A stretch of 64,000 bases of DNA from Kalaharituber pfeilii (GCA_015179045.1 WHUZ01000051.1:310001-374000), one strand, 5' to 3'; positions 1 through 10,532 are shown, numbered from the stretch's first letter. Numbers and translations are program-made. Notes: a model not told the origin generated them from the sequence alone.

Positions 1-219
1 GATAGAAACAACAATTCCGACAATCGACCATTGTGCACCTACTGTGGACGTAAAGGGCATAAGTTAGAAGAATGCTTCACACGGAAGCGAGCCCAAAAAG
101 TTGTTAAAGAGCTCGAGAAAGGTGGCCAATCAACAGCAAACGTTGCCATCACAACCAATACAGCCACCTCAAACCTTGAAGACCGAATCGAGATACCACG
201 ACTCACAGAGATGGATTGA
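1..219 (+). CDS. gag: Copia Gag C-terminus with CCHC zinc knuckle (partial)
   Basis: The reading frame is already open at base 1 and ends at TGA 217-219. It encodes a CX2CX4HX4C zinc knuckle (nucleotides 34-75, C-T-Y-C-G-R-K-G-H-K-L-E-E-C), followed by a Lys/Arg-rich stretch and a linker. In the copia family this motif binds genomic RNA during particle assembly. The frame is the same as that of the downstream pol, so only one UGA codon separates them. Most copia elements have a single gag-pol frame. The N-terminal Gag core lies outside the window. Confidence 0.9.
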   Translation, partial: DRNNNSDNRPLCTYCGRKGHKLEECFTRKRAQKVVKELEKGGQSTANVAITTNTATSNLEDRIEIPRLTEMD

Positions 220-222
220 CTA
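217..222 (+). other. In-frame UGA-CUA between gag and pol, candidate readthrough site
   Basis: The stop codon UGA is followed directly by CUA, and both lie in the frame shared by the zinc knuckle and the protease. UGA-CUA is the best known leaky-stop context in eukaryotes. The bases between here and the first pol ATG (247) are open in frame. Readthrough would give a Gag-Pol fusion at a low fixed ratio. A chance nonsense mutation cannot be excluded from one copy. Confidence 0.5.
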
Positions 223-3200
223 ACCGACTCAAGTTCACGCGCTGCCATGACACATCCACACTCCATTGCATATGCCTACCACCCAAGCCCACTACTGATA
301 TATGCCTGCCATGCAGCTCGAGTTTCCCTTCAAACCGCAACCTCAATCCTCCAACGCTCTGCCTTCCTCTTCGATTCTGGCGCTTCAGATCACATCTCTT
401 GCAACCTCAATTACTTCCTAGACTGGAAGCGCCTGCAAAAACCCATCCCAATCGTGCTAGGCAACAACTCAACTATCAATGCTATATGCTGCGGCACGAT
501 TATTCTTCGTGTGACCGACCCTCAAGGAAATCACCATAAACTCCGCCTCTCAAACGTCCTCTATGCTCCGAAGATTGGCTGCAATTTGATATCCATAGGG
601 AAGTTGACCACACCCTCCTCCCACCATACCATTATCTTTGACAGTGGGTTCTGCATGTTAATTGATAAAACCGTGGAGTCAGGAAAGGTCATCGCTCGCT
701 GCAAGCCCCTAGCCAATATGTTCAAGCTCAACTCTCAAGTAATCGACGAAAAAGCTCTGGCACTGCGCGCATCAGCAGGAAATCAGCCTACCAATATAAA
801 GCCACTCCCACTCGAGATATGGCACCGTCGACTCGGCCATTTGAACCTGCAGAGCGTACAATCATTAGCATCCGGCCTTGCCTCTGAGATTGCTATCCTC
901 AAAGCCAGCGAGCATATTCCTGGTTTGAAAAACACCTGCGCCCCATGCATTGAGGGTAAACAGAAGGAAGTGATCAGTCGAATACCACAACAAAGAGCAG
1001 CCAAACCACTCGAATTGATTCATTCAGATGTCTGCGGACTATTACCAGTGTCACTTGGTGGAAATCGATACTTCATCATATTTGTTGATGACTATACCAG
1101 AATGACCTGGGTGTTCTTCCTGCCCTCCAAATCAGCTGCCGATGTCCACCAGGCATGGACAAACTTCAAGAACATTGTCAAAGCCGACATCGACACAAAC
1201 AAAGTTAGCCAGTCAAGCCGAATCATCAGATTTCGAAGTGACAATGGTGCAGAATATGGAAACAAGAAGCTGCAAGAGGAATTCAGGCATATGGGGGTCA
1301 TATGGGAGCCATGCGCACCATACACACAACACCAGAATGGTGTGAGTGAGAGGATGATCCAGACAGTACTTCTCATGGCTAGAACGATGGTCCATGATGC
1401 CCGCATTGACTTCAACGACCTATGGCCAGAAGCCATCAAAACAGCCGTATATCTCAGGAACCGTTCACCAACCTCCGCCCTCAATAAAATGACCCCATAT
1501 GAAGCGTGGTATGGTCAGAAACCTGCGCTTAGCCACCTTCGACCATTCGGCTGCCCTGCCTATTCACTTGTGCCACTAGAACTCAGGAAGAAACTGGAAT
1601 CAAGAACTAGACGCTGTCTGTTGATGGGATATGTCCATGATACCCAGAAAATATGGAGAGTGTTTGATCCTGTGCAGAGAAGAGTATTTGAATCAGCAAA
1701 TATTGTCTTCGCAGAAGACGAAATGTATCATCCTCTCTCCCGCCCTCACCTCTCCATAAAGCAGATTCCTGCCACAGCTCCGGCAACACCTCCGGCAGCA
1801 CCTCCGACTCGTGCTTCGTCACCTCCTGTACCACCTCCAGCAGCACCTACAGTATCACCTCCGGCACCATCTCTAGCGCTACCACCTCCGGCATTTGCTT
1901 CGCCACCTCCGGTATCACCTCCGGCACTTGCGTCGACACCTCCGGTAACACCTCCAGCATTACCGTCGGCACCACCTCCGGCACCACCTCCGGTAGCTGC
2001 TCCAGCACCTCCGCCCGTGCCTCAACAACCACGGCCTCCCACATCAAACAGGCCTACACAACCCTCGAGACTGTCAGCTAAACCAATCAAATTCATCCCT
2101 TACCAGCCCAAAGCCAAAGCCCTCTCTGCCTATGCTGTCCTCAACAATGAGAATGCTGAACAAAGAACCAATGCAGCCATTGCTCTCCTCACTCACATTC
2201 GTGGATCAACAACAACTGCTGGTGAACAGATCTCGCGCCACTATGAAACCCTCGAAGAAGGTACTATGCAGTTTAAGCTTGTTGAAGATTCCGAGCGACT
2301 CAAAACGTTGAACCGGCTAGTCAATGACCTTCGGAAACTTGACCTCACATCATATGTATATAGTGCCATGGCCACTCCCTCAGACATACCAACACCAAAC
2401 ACATATCGTCAGGCACTCCAAAGCCTCCAAGCCAAACAATGGAAAGGCGCAATGGATGAGGAATTCGGCTGCCTTATCAAAAATGGCACATGGTCATACA
2501 TACCCAGATCCAAGGTCCCAAAGGATGCCAAAGTGATTTCGAGCAAATGGTTGTATAAGATCAAGCATAATCCTGACAATAGCATAAGATTCAAAGCCAG
2601 GCTTGTATTCCGTGGGTTTGAACAAGACGACTATGGAGAAACATTCGCTCCTGTCCCGAAACTCGCCACAATACGCATGCTATTCGCAATTGCTGCTGCT
2701 CTGGATTGGGACATCTGGCAAATGGATGTCATCACTGCCTTCCTCCACCCTGAAATCGACGAAGAGGTATATATGGAGCTCCCACAAGGATATGGAATAC
2801 CAGGAAAGTCAATGTCGCCAGATGAATGCCGCCGCACCTATGTCTGCAAGCTTAACAAAGCTCTATACGGCCTCAAACAAGCCCCCAGAGCATGGTATTC
2901 AGATATTGATGCCTTTCTCATCTCCCTGGGTTTCCAACGTTCCAAATATGACTCCAATCTATACATCATGGACAATCTCCTCTTGCTCCTATGGGTGGAT
3001 GATATCCTCTTATTTTCTCCCACTGCCGATGCGAACAATTCCCTCCCTATCCAGTACGTCAAGAAGCGGCTATGCGAAAAGTATAGCATGAAAGACCTAG
3101 GCCAGGCAAGATCATTCATAGCAATTGAAATTGAGCGCGATCGAAAGGCAAGAACAATCCGCCTGCATCAGTCAAAATATATCAACAGCATTCTAGCACA

Positions 3201-4044
3201 ATTCAATATGTTAGAATGCAATGGCCTCTCAACACCACTCCCAACGAACCACAAACTCACCACGTATAATACCGAACCCGAAATTGAATCCACCGCTTAT
3301 ACCGAACTCGAACCCGAATCCGAGCTCAAGCCCCTCGATGCGAAGAAAACCACCCTATATCAGTCAATTGTAGGAAAACTCATGTACGCAATGATAGCCA
3401 CCCGACCCGACCTAGCATATACTGTGTCAACATTAGGACGATACAACACAAATCCAACAAAAACGCACCTTGAAGCAGCAAAGAAAACCCTACGCTACCT
3501 CAAGCAAACATCAAATGTAGGAATAACCTACTCCGGTAGCAGCTGCAGCGACCTCATAGGATTCTGTGACTCTGACTGGGCTGGAGATCTCGAAAAACGA
3601 CGTTCAACAACAGGCTATGTCTTCTCTCTTTCAGGGGGTGCTATCTCTTGGAAATCAAGAAGACAACCAACTGTTGCTCTCTCCAGTACCGAAGCTGAAT
3701 ATATGGCAGCCACTGAAGCCAGCAAAGAAGCTATCTGGCTCCGCCGCCTATATGACGAAATCCTTGGACGCAAGGAAATTCAACTCTCTCCACAGAAAAT
3801 CCTTATTGACAACAACGGTGCAATGGACCTCGCTAAAAACCCTAAACACCACGATCGCACAAAGCACATTGATATCCGTCATCACTTTATTCGTGAAGCC
3901 GTGGAAACGAAGCTCATAGAGCTCATTAGGGTAAACACCAAAGAAAACCCTGCAGACCTGCTAACGAAGGTTCTGCCAAGCGAGACACATCATCGTCATA
4001 TGCGAAGCATGGGACTTGTGAAGTCGGCGTCAGGGGGTGTGTAA
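220..4044 (+). CDS. pol: Copia Pol: protease, integrase, reverse transcriptase, RNase H
   Basis: The frame is open from 220; the first ATG is at 247, giving 1265 codons. Numbering from 247: the aspartic protease D-S-G-A-S is at 43-47; the integrase zinc finger has H193, H198, C231 and C234; the catalytic D261, D332 and E368 (D,D35E) are all present; a Pro-rich linker covers roughly 500-620; the reverse transcriptase has W-V-D-D at 916-919; RNase H begins with F-C-D-S-D-W, followed by S-S-T-E-A-E-Y and a C-terminal K-H-I-D-I-R-H-H box. All catalytic residues are in place, so the protein could be active. An ATG start at 247 would leave only about 40 residues before the protease motif, so fusion to Gag through the UGA is the more natural expression route. 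Confidence 0.93.
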   Translation, partial: LTDSSSRAAMTHPHSIAYAYHPSPLLIYACHAARVSLQTATSILQRSAFLFDSGASDHISCNLNYFLDWKRLQKPIPIVLGNNSTINAICCGTIILRVTDPQGNHHKLRLSNVLYAPKIGCNLISIGKLTTPSSHHTIIFDSGFCMLIDKTVESGKVIARCKPLANMFKLNSQVIDEKALALRASAGNQPTNIKPLPLEIWHRRLGHLNLQSVQSLASGLASEIAILKASEHIPGLKNTCAPCIEGKQKEVISRIPQQRAAKPLELIHSDVCGLLPVSLGGNRYFIIFVDDYTRMTWVFFLPSKSAADVHQAWTNFKNIVKADIDTNKVSQSSRIIRFRSDNGAEYGNKKLQEEFRHMGVIWEPCAPYTQHQNGVSERMIQTVLLMARTMVHDARIDFNDLWPEAIKTAVYLRNRSPTSALNKMTPYEAWYGQKPALSHLRPFGCPAYSLVPLELRKKLESRTRRCLLMGYVHDTQKIWRVFDPVQRRVFESANIVFAEDEMYHPLSRPHLSIKQIPATAPATPPAAPPTRASSPPVPPPAAPTVSPPAPSLALPPPAFASPPPVSPPALASTPPVTPPALPSAPPPAPPPVAAPAPPPVPQQPRPPTSNRPTQPSRLSAKPIKFIPYQPKAKALSAYAVLNNENAEQRTNAAIALLTHIRGSTTTAGEQISRHYETLEEGTMQFKLVEDSERLKTLNRLVNDLRKLDLTSYVYSAMATPSDIPTPNTYRQALQSLQAKQWKGAMDEEFGCLIKNGTWSYIPRSKVPKDAKVISSKWLYKIKHNPDNSIRFKARLVFRGFEQDDYGETFAPVPKLATIRMLFAIAAALDWDIWQMDVITAFLHPEIDEEVYMELPQGYGIPGKSMSPDECRRTYVCKLNKALYGLKQAPRAWYSDIDAFLISLGFQRSKYDSNLYIMDNLLLLLWVDDILLFSPTADANNSLPIQYVKKRLCEKYSMKDLGQARSFIAIEIERDRKARTIRLHQSKYINSILAQFNMLECNGLSTPLPTNHKLTTYNTEPEIESTAYTELEPESELKPLDAKKTTLYQSIVGKLMYAMIATRPDLAYTVSTLGRYNTNPTKTHLEAAKKTLRYLKQTSNVGITYSGSSCSDLIGFCDSDWAGDLEKRRSTTGYVFSLSGGAISWKSRRQPTVALSSTEAEYMAATEASKEAIWLRRLYDEILGRKEIQLSPQKILIDNNGAMDLAKNPKHHDRTKHIDIRHHFIREAVETKLIELIRVNTKENPADLLTKVLPSETHHRHMRSMGLVKSASGGV
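1762..2046 (+). repeat. Pro/Ala-rich degenerate repeat inside pol
   Basis: A short-period repeat around ACCTCCGGC encodes runs of P-P-A-x-P-P between the integrase and reverse transcriptase domains. This linker is variable in copia elements. The repeat likely expands and contracts by slippage in multiples of three, because the frame stays open. Confidence 0.85.
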
Positions 4045-4445
4045 TTCCGTGCGTATGTAGTTGCATACGTGCATGCACCATATTCCTTAGGGTGAGGGGG
4101 TAACGATGATACAACATTGAATACGATACTCCTTAGGGTGAGGAGGTGATGTGATGTGAGGTGATGTGGTGATTCGATGGTTGACAAGGTTGAAATGACT
4201 GAATGCTTTAGTAATAGGCTGCTACAAGCCCGCGCGATAGGGAACTCACTGGCAAGCGACCTGGTACTCTTTCTCTTCCTTTACCGTTTTCTCCTGCAAA
4301 GGTTTTTCGGTATATGGCACTGCGTGCAATGATATGAGAGATCATTGGAGAGTTTTAACGAGGCCAGATATCATGGATGTCAAGATGTCATAGATGTCAA
4401 GGATGTTTAGCGTTTTAGCAATCTCATTGTGCTTGCACAATCTCG
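4045..4445. other. Long non-coding spacer between pol stop and polypurine tract
   Basis: About 400 bp without a coding frame separate the pol stop from the 3' LTR, longer than usual in copia elements. It contains two copies of a CTTAGGGTGAGG-type motif (near 4086 and 4132), a GTGATGTG-rich tract at 4146-4175 and short GATGTCA repeats near 4375-4405. I see no gene in it. Confidence 0.6.
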
Positions 4446-4457
4446 ATTGAGGGGGTG
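4446..4457 (+). promoter_or_regulatory. Polypurine tract of the copia element
   Basis: ATTGAGGGGGTG lies directly before TGTTAGAATAC, a typical copia LTR start. This is the expected plus-strand priming site. Confidence 0.7.
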
Positions 4458-4766
4458 TGTTAGAATACTCTAGTGAGATCTTGGCACCCGTGCCACTCAC
4501 GTGACATCGCCTGACGGTGATACCTATTGGCTCGTTCTATATGAGTCTATTCAACATCATGTATAAAATTTTTTCTTTGTCGCCACAAGTCTATGGCAAA
4601 CCCTCATGTATATATAGCAGCTGTTTCGACCTCGATGGTCGTGGTAAAAACAAACAAGCTTCATTCCGTCTTTCATCTTTCCTCAGTAAGACTAGTAGCA
4701 TAATTAAATTTTGTTTTGTTTTATTTCCAAATTTTGACCGATTACATAATCGGCGGCCTTCGGTAC
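4458..4766 (+). repeat. Copia 3' LTR (right edge approximate)
   Basis: It begins with TGTTAGAATAC just after the polypurine tract. A TATA-like stretch (TGTATATATAG, near 4605) would be the U3 promoter of the complete element. The right edge is placed at an ACA near 4766 only because LTRs end in CA; it could be some tens of bases later. Confidence 0.55.
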
Positions 4767-6007
4767 AATATTGATTGCTATTGTTGGAATGAGACTATCC
4801 TATGGTAATGTAATTATTTAGAAGGAGTCGAAACAATTTGTATCGACTTCAAACAATACTGCGCCTATTACAACTTTCTTCAGAAATCTGGAAATATACG
4901 AAAATATTTATTGCGTTTCAATCATAGAAATTTATTAGGCAACAAGCAAGATGTACACTTATGTCAAACTACTATAAACTATATAGGCCCCTACAATGGA
5001 CTAAACATTAGCGGTATTCAGATTAGACTCCCTCCGTTTATATGAGCGAATGTTAGATATAATGCTATGCGCTTTTGTGTCCAAATACTTTTAGAATCAG
5101 CGAGTATATCGAAATCCAGCGGGCAAGCCAGCTTTATTCAGCTGGGGTCTGAGTATCCTCTCGTAAAAGGTAGACTGGATTTTAAAATTGCAAACCGGTT
5201 TTGACTAAATAATCCACCCAGATTTATGTGTGCCAATGCAACTTTTGGAGAACCGCTGGATAACACTTTGAACGATTCCAGATTCAAAAAACTTTTGAAT
5301 TCCGAAAAATCTGGCCGGATTTTCCAATCAAAATATAAGATGCTGCAATATTTAGTTAATAAGTTAGCACACTACGAAATAAATGCCCAGACATAGCTAG
5401 TGTGAGCATCGAATAGAAATTACATCACACCAATGCAGCTACATTCTTACGGAAACAATATACAAAACCAGCGTCACTGGATTGACAACTGGGCACCTAC
5501 TGCACTCTTATCACTCTTACATTTGGATTGTGATAGTCCAGGCTGTCCAGGCCGACAGGCTGGCCCAAGCCGTTCCAGGCCGTTCAAGCAATTTCAGGGG
5601 CAGGAGGGCTGGTTACGAGGCTATTTCAGGGACCACCTTCAGGTTACTTGGACACGGATTTAATATGAACCTTTCAATATTTTCAGATCACTATCTAGAC
5701 TTTTTTTTTATTGAGCAGCGCTGGCAGGTATTCAGGTAAGTAATTTTTTTTTTGTATCGCTTGACTATATACTAATTTCTTATTAGTACTGTAGGGAGAC
5801 AGACATTCCAACCACCGGTACTGGTGATGATGGTTCCTATAGTATTCTTCACTCTCCATCGTGCAGTTCAAGTTTTGATCTTGCATCGATGATTCCCTGC
5901 AGTCCAATCTGATGCCAATATCGAGTCTTGTGGAATTTGGGTTCCAAAAATCTGGTGCGACAAAGTTGCATGTGACAGTATGGTGAAGCTGTGCATGGCT
6001 AATGGAA
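4767..6007. other. AT-rich intergenic stretch
   Basis: No supported gene. Two short overlapping frames near 5433-5739 have no recognisable domain. Two T-runs (5700, 5744) carry no hairpin tail and are treated as simple sequence. Confidence 0.5.
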
Positions 6008-6099
6008 AGCGATACTGGCGGTTTTTTTTATTTTTATTATTTTTTTTATATCATTAATCGCGTGCCACCCTATGGGCTGTGGCGATGTTTAGTTACATG

Positions 6100-6423
6100 C
6101 GAGAAAAGGGATGAAAGGAAAAGGAGAAGGAATAATGGTGAAGGAGATATGCACTAAAAGCGATAACAGGTATGTTGCTAAGTAAAAGATACCATGGGCT
6201 TTACTGCCCCGCCCATTCCAATATGTCCCAAAGCCTATCTCCGTCTTCGTCATCGCCTCTCGGCTGGCGTAAGTCCTCGATGTCTCACGGGCATTTCCGT
6301 CTCCAGACCCGGCACTGTGTCAATATGTGTTGTGTTATCTCGATGTCTTCGCCGCACCAGCGGCATTCCGGGCTGTCGGCTGTCCCGATTCGGAAATCGC
6401 CATAGCCCATAGGGCGGCACGCG

Positions 6424-6464
<41 letters not shown>

Positions 6465-6960
6465 ATTCAGTACTTCTATTCTCGTAGGCCTTTGCTCCCG
6501 AGGATGCCGGCCAGGATGGCGACTCTGGGGCCTACTCTTTGTAGTGGTCTGTACGTAAGGCCCAGTCTATTTCTCTCCCTAGCTCTGTCCGCCTTCGCTT
6601 GTTGTCTGAGTCCGGCCTCTGTTGCGCTTTCTTCTTAGTATTGAAGGCACGGGCCTATCTTAGCCGCCATGTCCGCCTCTGTGTTGCCGGGTACACCTTT
6701 GTGTCATTTCACCCACATGACTGCCCCGTCCAAGTCTCCTGTCCGCGCCCTGCGGTTCCAGGCCTCCCTGACTCGCTGTGAAGCCCCTTCGTGGTTGGGT
6801 TCCCCGTCGGCAATTCTCTGGAGTTTGGCTAGTGCTGTTTTGGAGTCGGTGATGATTAAGACCTCGTTGTCCTGGCTGTCCAATGCCTCGCTCATGGCTA
6901 GCGGCTCCGCGTCGTTCACGGTGCTTAGCCTGCCTAGGTACCTTGAGATCCTTTTCGGTG
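6100..6960 (-). pseudogene. LINE-A ORF2 remnant: RNase H and C-terminal zinc domain
   Basis: The minus strand encodes V-L-I-I-T-D-S-K-T-A-L, the conserved central block of RNase H, then V-M-W-V-K and, further on, C-R-W-C-G-E-x-x-x-x-T-x-H-I-L-x-x-C-R-V-W. The same order is seen intact at 36675-37624. It is interrupted by the insertion at 6392-6458 and by frameshifts, so it cannot make a product. The N-terminal part of the same RNase H lies beyond the nested element, at about 7610-7740. Confidence 0.8.
6392..6458 (+). mobile_element. LINE-A hairpin-only insertion
   Basis: GTCCCGATTC flanks it (6382-6391 and 6459-6468). The insert holds four extra bases, the ATCGC...GCGAT hairpin and about 32 A. 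It lies in the opposite orientation to the host LINE. Confidence 0.88.
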
Positions 6961-6965
6961 GGTGT

Positions 6966-7600
6966 TTTTTTTTTTTTTTTTTATTTCAATACTCGCAGGC
7001 CGCCCGGAGGGCTATGGCGAGGGTCTTTATTACAGAACAAGAAAAGAGAGCACAACCACTAACTACCCCTGACTACATGTGGTGCCCGCGGACTCTTCCG
7101 TGACGCGGGTGGAGCCCAGTATGTTCCCCTACTTCCTTCCCCTCTCCGACTCATACCGGACCGACTTCAGCCATCGTCCACTCAGCCTGACCTTCTCAAC
7201 CTCCGTCTCCTTTCCCAAATACACTACCACCGAACTCGTCTTCTTCCCTTCCTCCTCCAGTATTGTCCTCCTCCTGAGCCAACGAATCCCGTTAATCTTC
7301 CCCAGTTCCCGGTTCGCGGCTTCCAGCCATGCCTTTACCTTTCCCAAGTCCTTTCGCAAGGCAATTCCGTGTATCACGATGCCGTATTTACCTCTGGTGG
7401 TGGCATCGGGTTTGGCTGGTGGAGTGGTGACGGTGGTGCCCCTGCTGTCGGGGCGACGGCGGGCCTGGTGGCTCTGAAAAGCCTCCTCTTGACTCGGAAG
7501 CGCCTTTCTTTTGCCCTTGGTGTCGGTGGAGGGTTGTTGTGATGGCGGTGATGTCTTTGGGCTCGATGATGGCCCAGGTGATGACGATGTCTGCTTTGGT
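6966..7600 (-). mobile_element. ORF1-only retroelement, 5'-truncated, nested in LINE-A
   Basis: GGTGGGTGT flanks it (6957-6965 and 7601-7609). From its 3' end it holds a T-run, the CTCGC...GCGAG hairpin, a 3'UTR with CCGCGGGCACCACATGTAG, and the coding end G-I-V-I-H-G-I-A-L-R-K-D ... S-V-V-V-Y-L-G-K-E on the minus strand. It is truncated in the Pro-rich part. Its frame runs on into the host RNase H, giving a chimeric open frame at 7129-7788 that should not be read as one gene. Confidence 0.85.
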
Positions 7601-7953
7601 GGTGGGTGTGGCATGAACATTCCTGCTCCGGAGGCATCATCTATCCGACTGCCATCAGTGTTGTGACTGGTCCAGCCCTCTTCCTCCACTTCGGAGATTG
7701 CCGTTTCCCACTCCTCCTTCGTGGTGTCCGCGGGGAGGGTGGGTAGCGATACTGGCGGTGTAAAATCAGCAAGCAAAATCCTAAACATTAGAGAATGAGG
7801 TATACGTAGAATTTAGAGTACGTTCTGTATATAGCTACTGCATAACCTAACTCACACTGCAGCCTGAATGGCCTGGACCAGCCCGTTGGGAACACTGCAC
7901 TGGGGCCATGCAGTTACCTCACTTGCAGCGACTATCGAAGTGGTGGATCTCAA

Positions 7954-8011
7954 TTTTTTTTTTTTTTTTATATCATTGACCGCAGGGCCGCCCTGAGGGG
8001 CTATGGCGATG
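7954..8011 (-). mobile_element. LINE-A hairpin-only insertion
   Basis: Flanks GGTGGATCTCAA (7942-7953) and GGTGGACCTCAA (8012-8023) match with one change. The insert is poly-T plus an ATCGC-type hairpin. The 3' stem strand here reads TGCGGT, so the outer pair is damaged. Confidence 0.8.
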
Positions 8012-8013
8012 GG

Positions 8014-8930
8014 TGGACCTCAAGCTTGGGACGGCAACTCACCAGCAAAGTGGGAGAAGGCGATCGAAAGAGCAAGGGGGGATGCAGTGGCCATCTTTAC
8101 AGATGGGAGCCATAGCGAGAACGGAGGTGTTGGAGATGGGCGGTGCTGGAGGCATATGGTAGCAGGTGAGGCAGTGGGCAGCCAGTGGGTAGGCACAAAA
8201 CCTACTGTGTGGGATGGAAATGGTGCATGCAAGAGGAGGGGTACTGGAGCCGTTAATGGCAGAGCCAAGATATTGCTGCCCGCAGACTCCTAGGCAGCCA
8301 TCAGTGCGGTCAAGAGAGTGGGGAGAACTGGCAAGGTGAGTACTGTAGACCTGGCACGTGTGGTAGAGCTTGCGGCAGAAAGGCGGTGGAGGCTGAGGCC
8401 CATGCGGGGATAGAGGGCAACGAGAAGGCAGATGAGGAGGCGAAAAAGGGGACCAGATGCATGAGATGCGGCGTGCAGGGCGTGAGGCGTTAGTTCGAAA
8501 AAGAAAGGAGGAGAGGGAACGAGCTGGCTCTGGGAAAGCAGAATTTGTGGAGTGGATTCGGAGAGCACTCACAAACAACACATGGCTGCCGACTGGGACA
8601 GGGGGCGCCATGTGACTGAGGAAGATCAGCAAAAGTGATGAGGAGGTGCGATGCACCTGTGGAATAGAGTGGAGGGCTGAGCGCGTGGTGTTCAGGTGCG
8701 CTGAGCTGGAGCGGCCCGAGAGGAAGGACAAAGATGGCGTGCAGGTGGCCTGGCAGTGCTGCTGAGGACTTAGAAGCGAAAGGGTGGAGGCACGCGGGAG
8801 GAGAGGCCAACCCGGTCGAGGTAGAGTTCGCCTGCCTCGATTTGGGGCAGCCGAAGGCCGAAAGGTGCGTTGGGTACCTATTGTGTATGGGCAGGGGCGG
8901 GCTAAGCTTGGTGTCTTCAGCCTAGAGTCT
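8014..8930 (+). pseudogene. Old LINE-B-like RNase H and C-terminal zinc region
   Basis: Plus-strand fragments in shifting frames encode A-I-F-T-D-G-S (RNase H start), A-H-A-G-I-E-G-N-E-K-A-D-E-E-A-K-K-G (last RNase H block) and R-C-T-C-G ... V-F-R-C-A-E-L, which match the order and spacing of the LINE-B ORF2 C-terminus at 38397-39250. Several stops and frame changes show it is old. The part after 8641 is repeated at 30.79 kb. The 335-codon minus-strand frame across it (8039-9046) is a shadow. Confidence 0.7.
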
Positions 8931-9460
8931 TGGATGTAACTACAAACATACCATTTACTACTTAGATTTACATTAGCCGACTGAAACTGACACTCGCTGC
9001 GCTCGGCGGGTACCACCAGAGGGTCTTGGCATAAGACTAAATCCATCGACTATCAGGATCCCTTCACCAGCAGCGGCATCCATTCAGAACGTGTTACGCG
9101 CGCACTCCGCACTCTCTGTTTGAAGGGTTTGACGCGGTGATGAATGCTCCAAATGACACTACCTCTGTAGAGACAAGGGAACCGCGTATCCCGCTCCGGC
9201 TCCCATTCGGGTGAGACTCTGGCTATAGCTAGCAGCGGGCTTCGTGTGATATTGCTAAGGGACATCACCAGTGGACGAGCGGCATAAATTGAAGCACGAG
9301 ACCTACATATCGCTATGTACAATGACCAAAGTCACTGAGGGAGGCTGATCACAAGCCCGCAGCACGCAGGTTGCGCGAGGAACCCCGGGGACTTCCGTTC
9401 GATATCGGCTACCACGTCAAGCAGCTGCCAGACCTCAAACGCATCCAAGGACTGGATGCT

Positions 9461-9780
9461 TTATTTTTCTTTTTCTAAATATCAATAATCGCGTGCCGCC
9501 CGTTGGGATATGGAGATGTTTAGTTATATATGAAAAAAAGGAAAGAAAAGAGTATAGTAGAGATCCCCGGATCCTCCTGTACGTTGGGAAAGTAACAAAT
9601 ACCGCTGAAAAAGAAGAGATGTTGCCCGTGAATGTTTCTGTGTTACAGGCTTATAAAAAGAAAAGGTTCAAGTCCGTCTCTTGTCCCATTCATACTCACA
9701 CGACTTTAACCATTTCCCTCCCAATCTCACTCTGCCCAGTGTTGGTTCGGTCTGTTCTGCAAGGTACACCACCACCGAGC
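9461..9780 (-). mobile_element. ORF1-only element 3' fragment inserted in SD1 copy A
   Basis: Copy B (near 31783) lacks these 320 bp, so the empty site is known. The T-rich 3' end and a decayed hairpin (9488-9519) are followed by minus-strand coding for V-V-Y-L-A-E-Q ... V-R-L-G-G-K-W-L-K-S, the ORF1 C-terminus. The duplicated target is short (TGCT or slightly longer). Confidence 0.78.
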
Positions 9781-9938
9781 TGCTGAACAGCCTCACCAAT
9801 GTCAATACAATCATCACTGCGTACATGGCTGGGCATCTTGCTATCGATATATGGCAAGTCTCGTATTGATTGAAATGGAAACAGAGACGGGGTTGATGGA
9901 CCCGCGAAGTATGAACCTAGTGAAGCTCACGGCAGAAT

Positions 9939-10095
9939 ACATTATATTCTCTCATATTTCTCTCATATTCCATTTCTTCTCAAGCTTTCATTCTATAGGT
10001 CGGAATTAGGGGCTTTTCTCATGTATTTAACTATAACCCCGCCATAGCCCACGGGGCGGCAAGCGAGTAATGATATATAGAAAGAAAAGAAAAAA
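9939..10095 (+). mobile_element. LINE-A 3'-end insertion in SD1 copy A
   Basis: TCACGGCAGAAT flanks it (9927-9938 and 10096-10107). Copy B has the uninterrupted site near 31930. The insert is about 110 bp of 3'UTR, the hairpin and a short impure A-tail. Confidence 0.88.
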
Positions 10096-10532
10096 TCACG
10101 GCAGAATGGCAGCAAGATGAGGGCAGAATAGGGTGTGTGTGGGGAGAGAGTGGAAGCGTTGTGAATGTCTTTGGCAATCAATTTAAGTGGAATCCGGATA
10201 TTGGTACTTAGGGAGTATGGCATCACTACCAGAGCAAGGGCAATGTTGGCCTGTTCTGGTCCCCTCCCGAATGCGGGCCGTTCACGAGGGGACCGGTCCA
10301 CTCGCGATTGATACTTTTTGTACGAGAGGCCCGGTCCACTGGCGAATGAAACTTTTTATATTCACAGGTGGAAACCATGGAGTTTATATATGTTCGGGGC
10401 CAGCCATCTTATCCGGGCCAGTCGGTAACTGGGCTACTCATCACTGAAGCGAGCCACTGAACAATTTACAACGATAAAAGACTAAAAACGAGCCACGATG
10501 CATAAATAGATACATGAGTGGAGATGTTGCCG

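Larger units (their letters stand above)
1..4766 (+). mobile_element. Ty1/copia LTR retrotransposon, 5' end outside the window
   Basis: The element enters the window inside gag and runs through an intact pol to a polypurine tract and a 3' LTR. The domain order gag zinc knuckle, protease, integrase, reverse transcriptase, RNase H is that of Ty1/copia. The 5' LTR, primer binding site and most of gag lie upstream. The coding strand shows no frameshift over 4 kb, so the copy is young. The LTR right edge is not fixed because no matching 5' LTR or target duplication is visible. Confidence 0.93.
6022..7744 (-). mobile_element. 5'-truncated LINE-A copy with two nested insertions and a 14-bp target duplication
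   Basis: The sequence AGCGATACTGGCGG occurs on both sides (6008-6021 and 7745-7758), so this is one insertion event. The T-run at 6022 followed by the LINE-A hairpin (about 6051-6087) is the 3' end on the minus strand. The coding part gives, from 5' to 3', the start of RNase H (E-G-W-x-x-x-x-x-D-G-S-R), the second RNase H block (L-I-I-T-D-S-K) and the C-terminal C-R-W-C-G-E zinc motif, broken by frameshifts. A hairpin-only unit and an ORF1-only element sit inside it. Confidence 0.88.

Noticed and set aside
4782..4800. A second LTR start (TGTTGGAATGAG) just after the copia 3' LTR
   Set aside because: It resembles a copia LTR start, but no polypurine tract precedes it and no internal sequence or matching end follows.
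7129..7788. 219-codon minus-strand frame as a single gene
   Set aside because: It fuses the RNase H start of the host LINE with the C-terminus of a nested ORF1-only element; the 9-bp duplications show two separate elements.
8039..9046. 335-codon open frame on the minus strand
   Set aside because: It is antisense to a plus-strand RNase H remnant, has low-complexity Ser/Pro/His composition and no domain, and runs through sequence that is part of SD1. It is a shadow of GC-rich LINE DNA.
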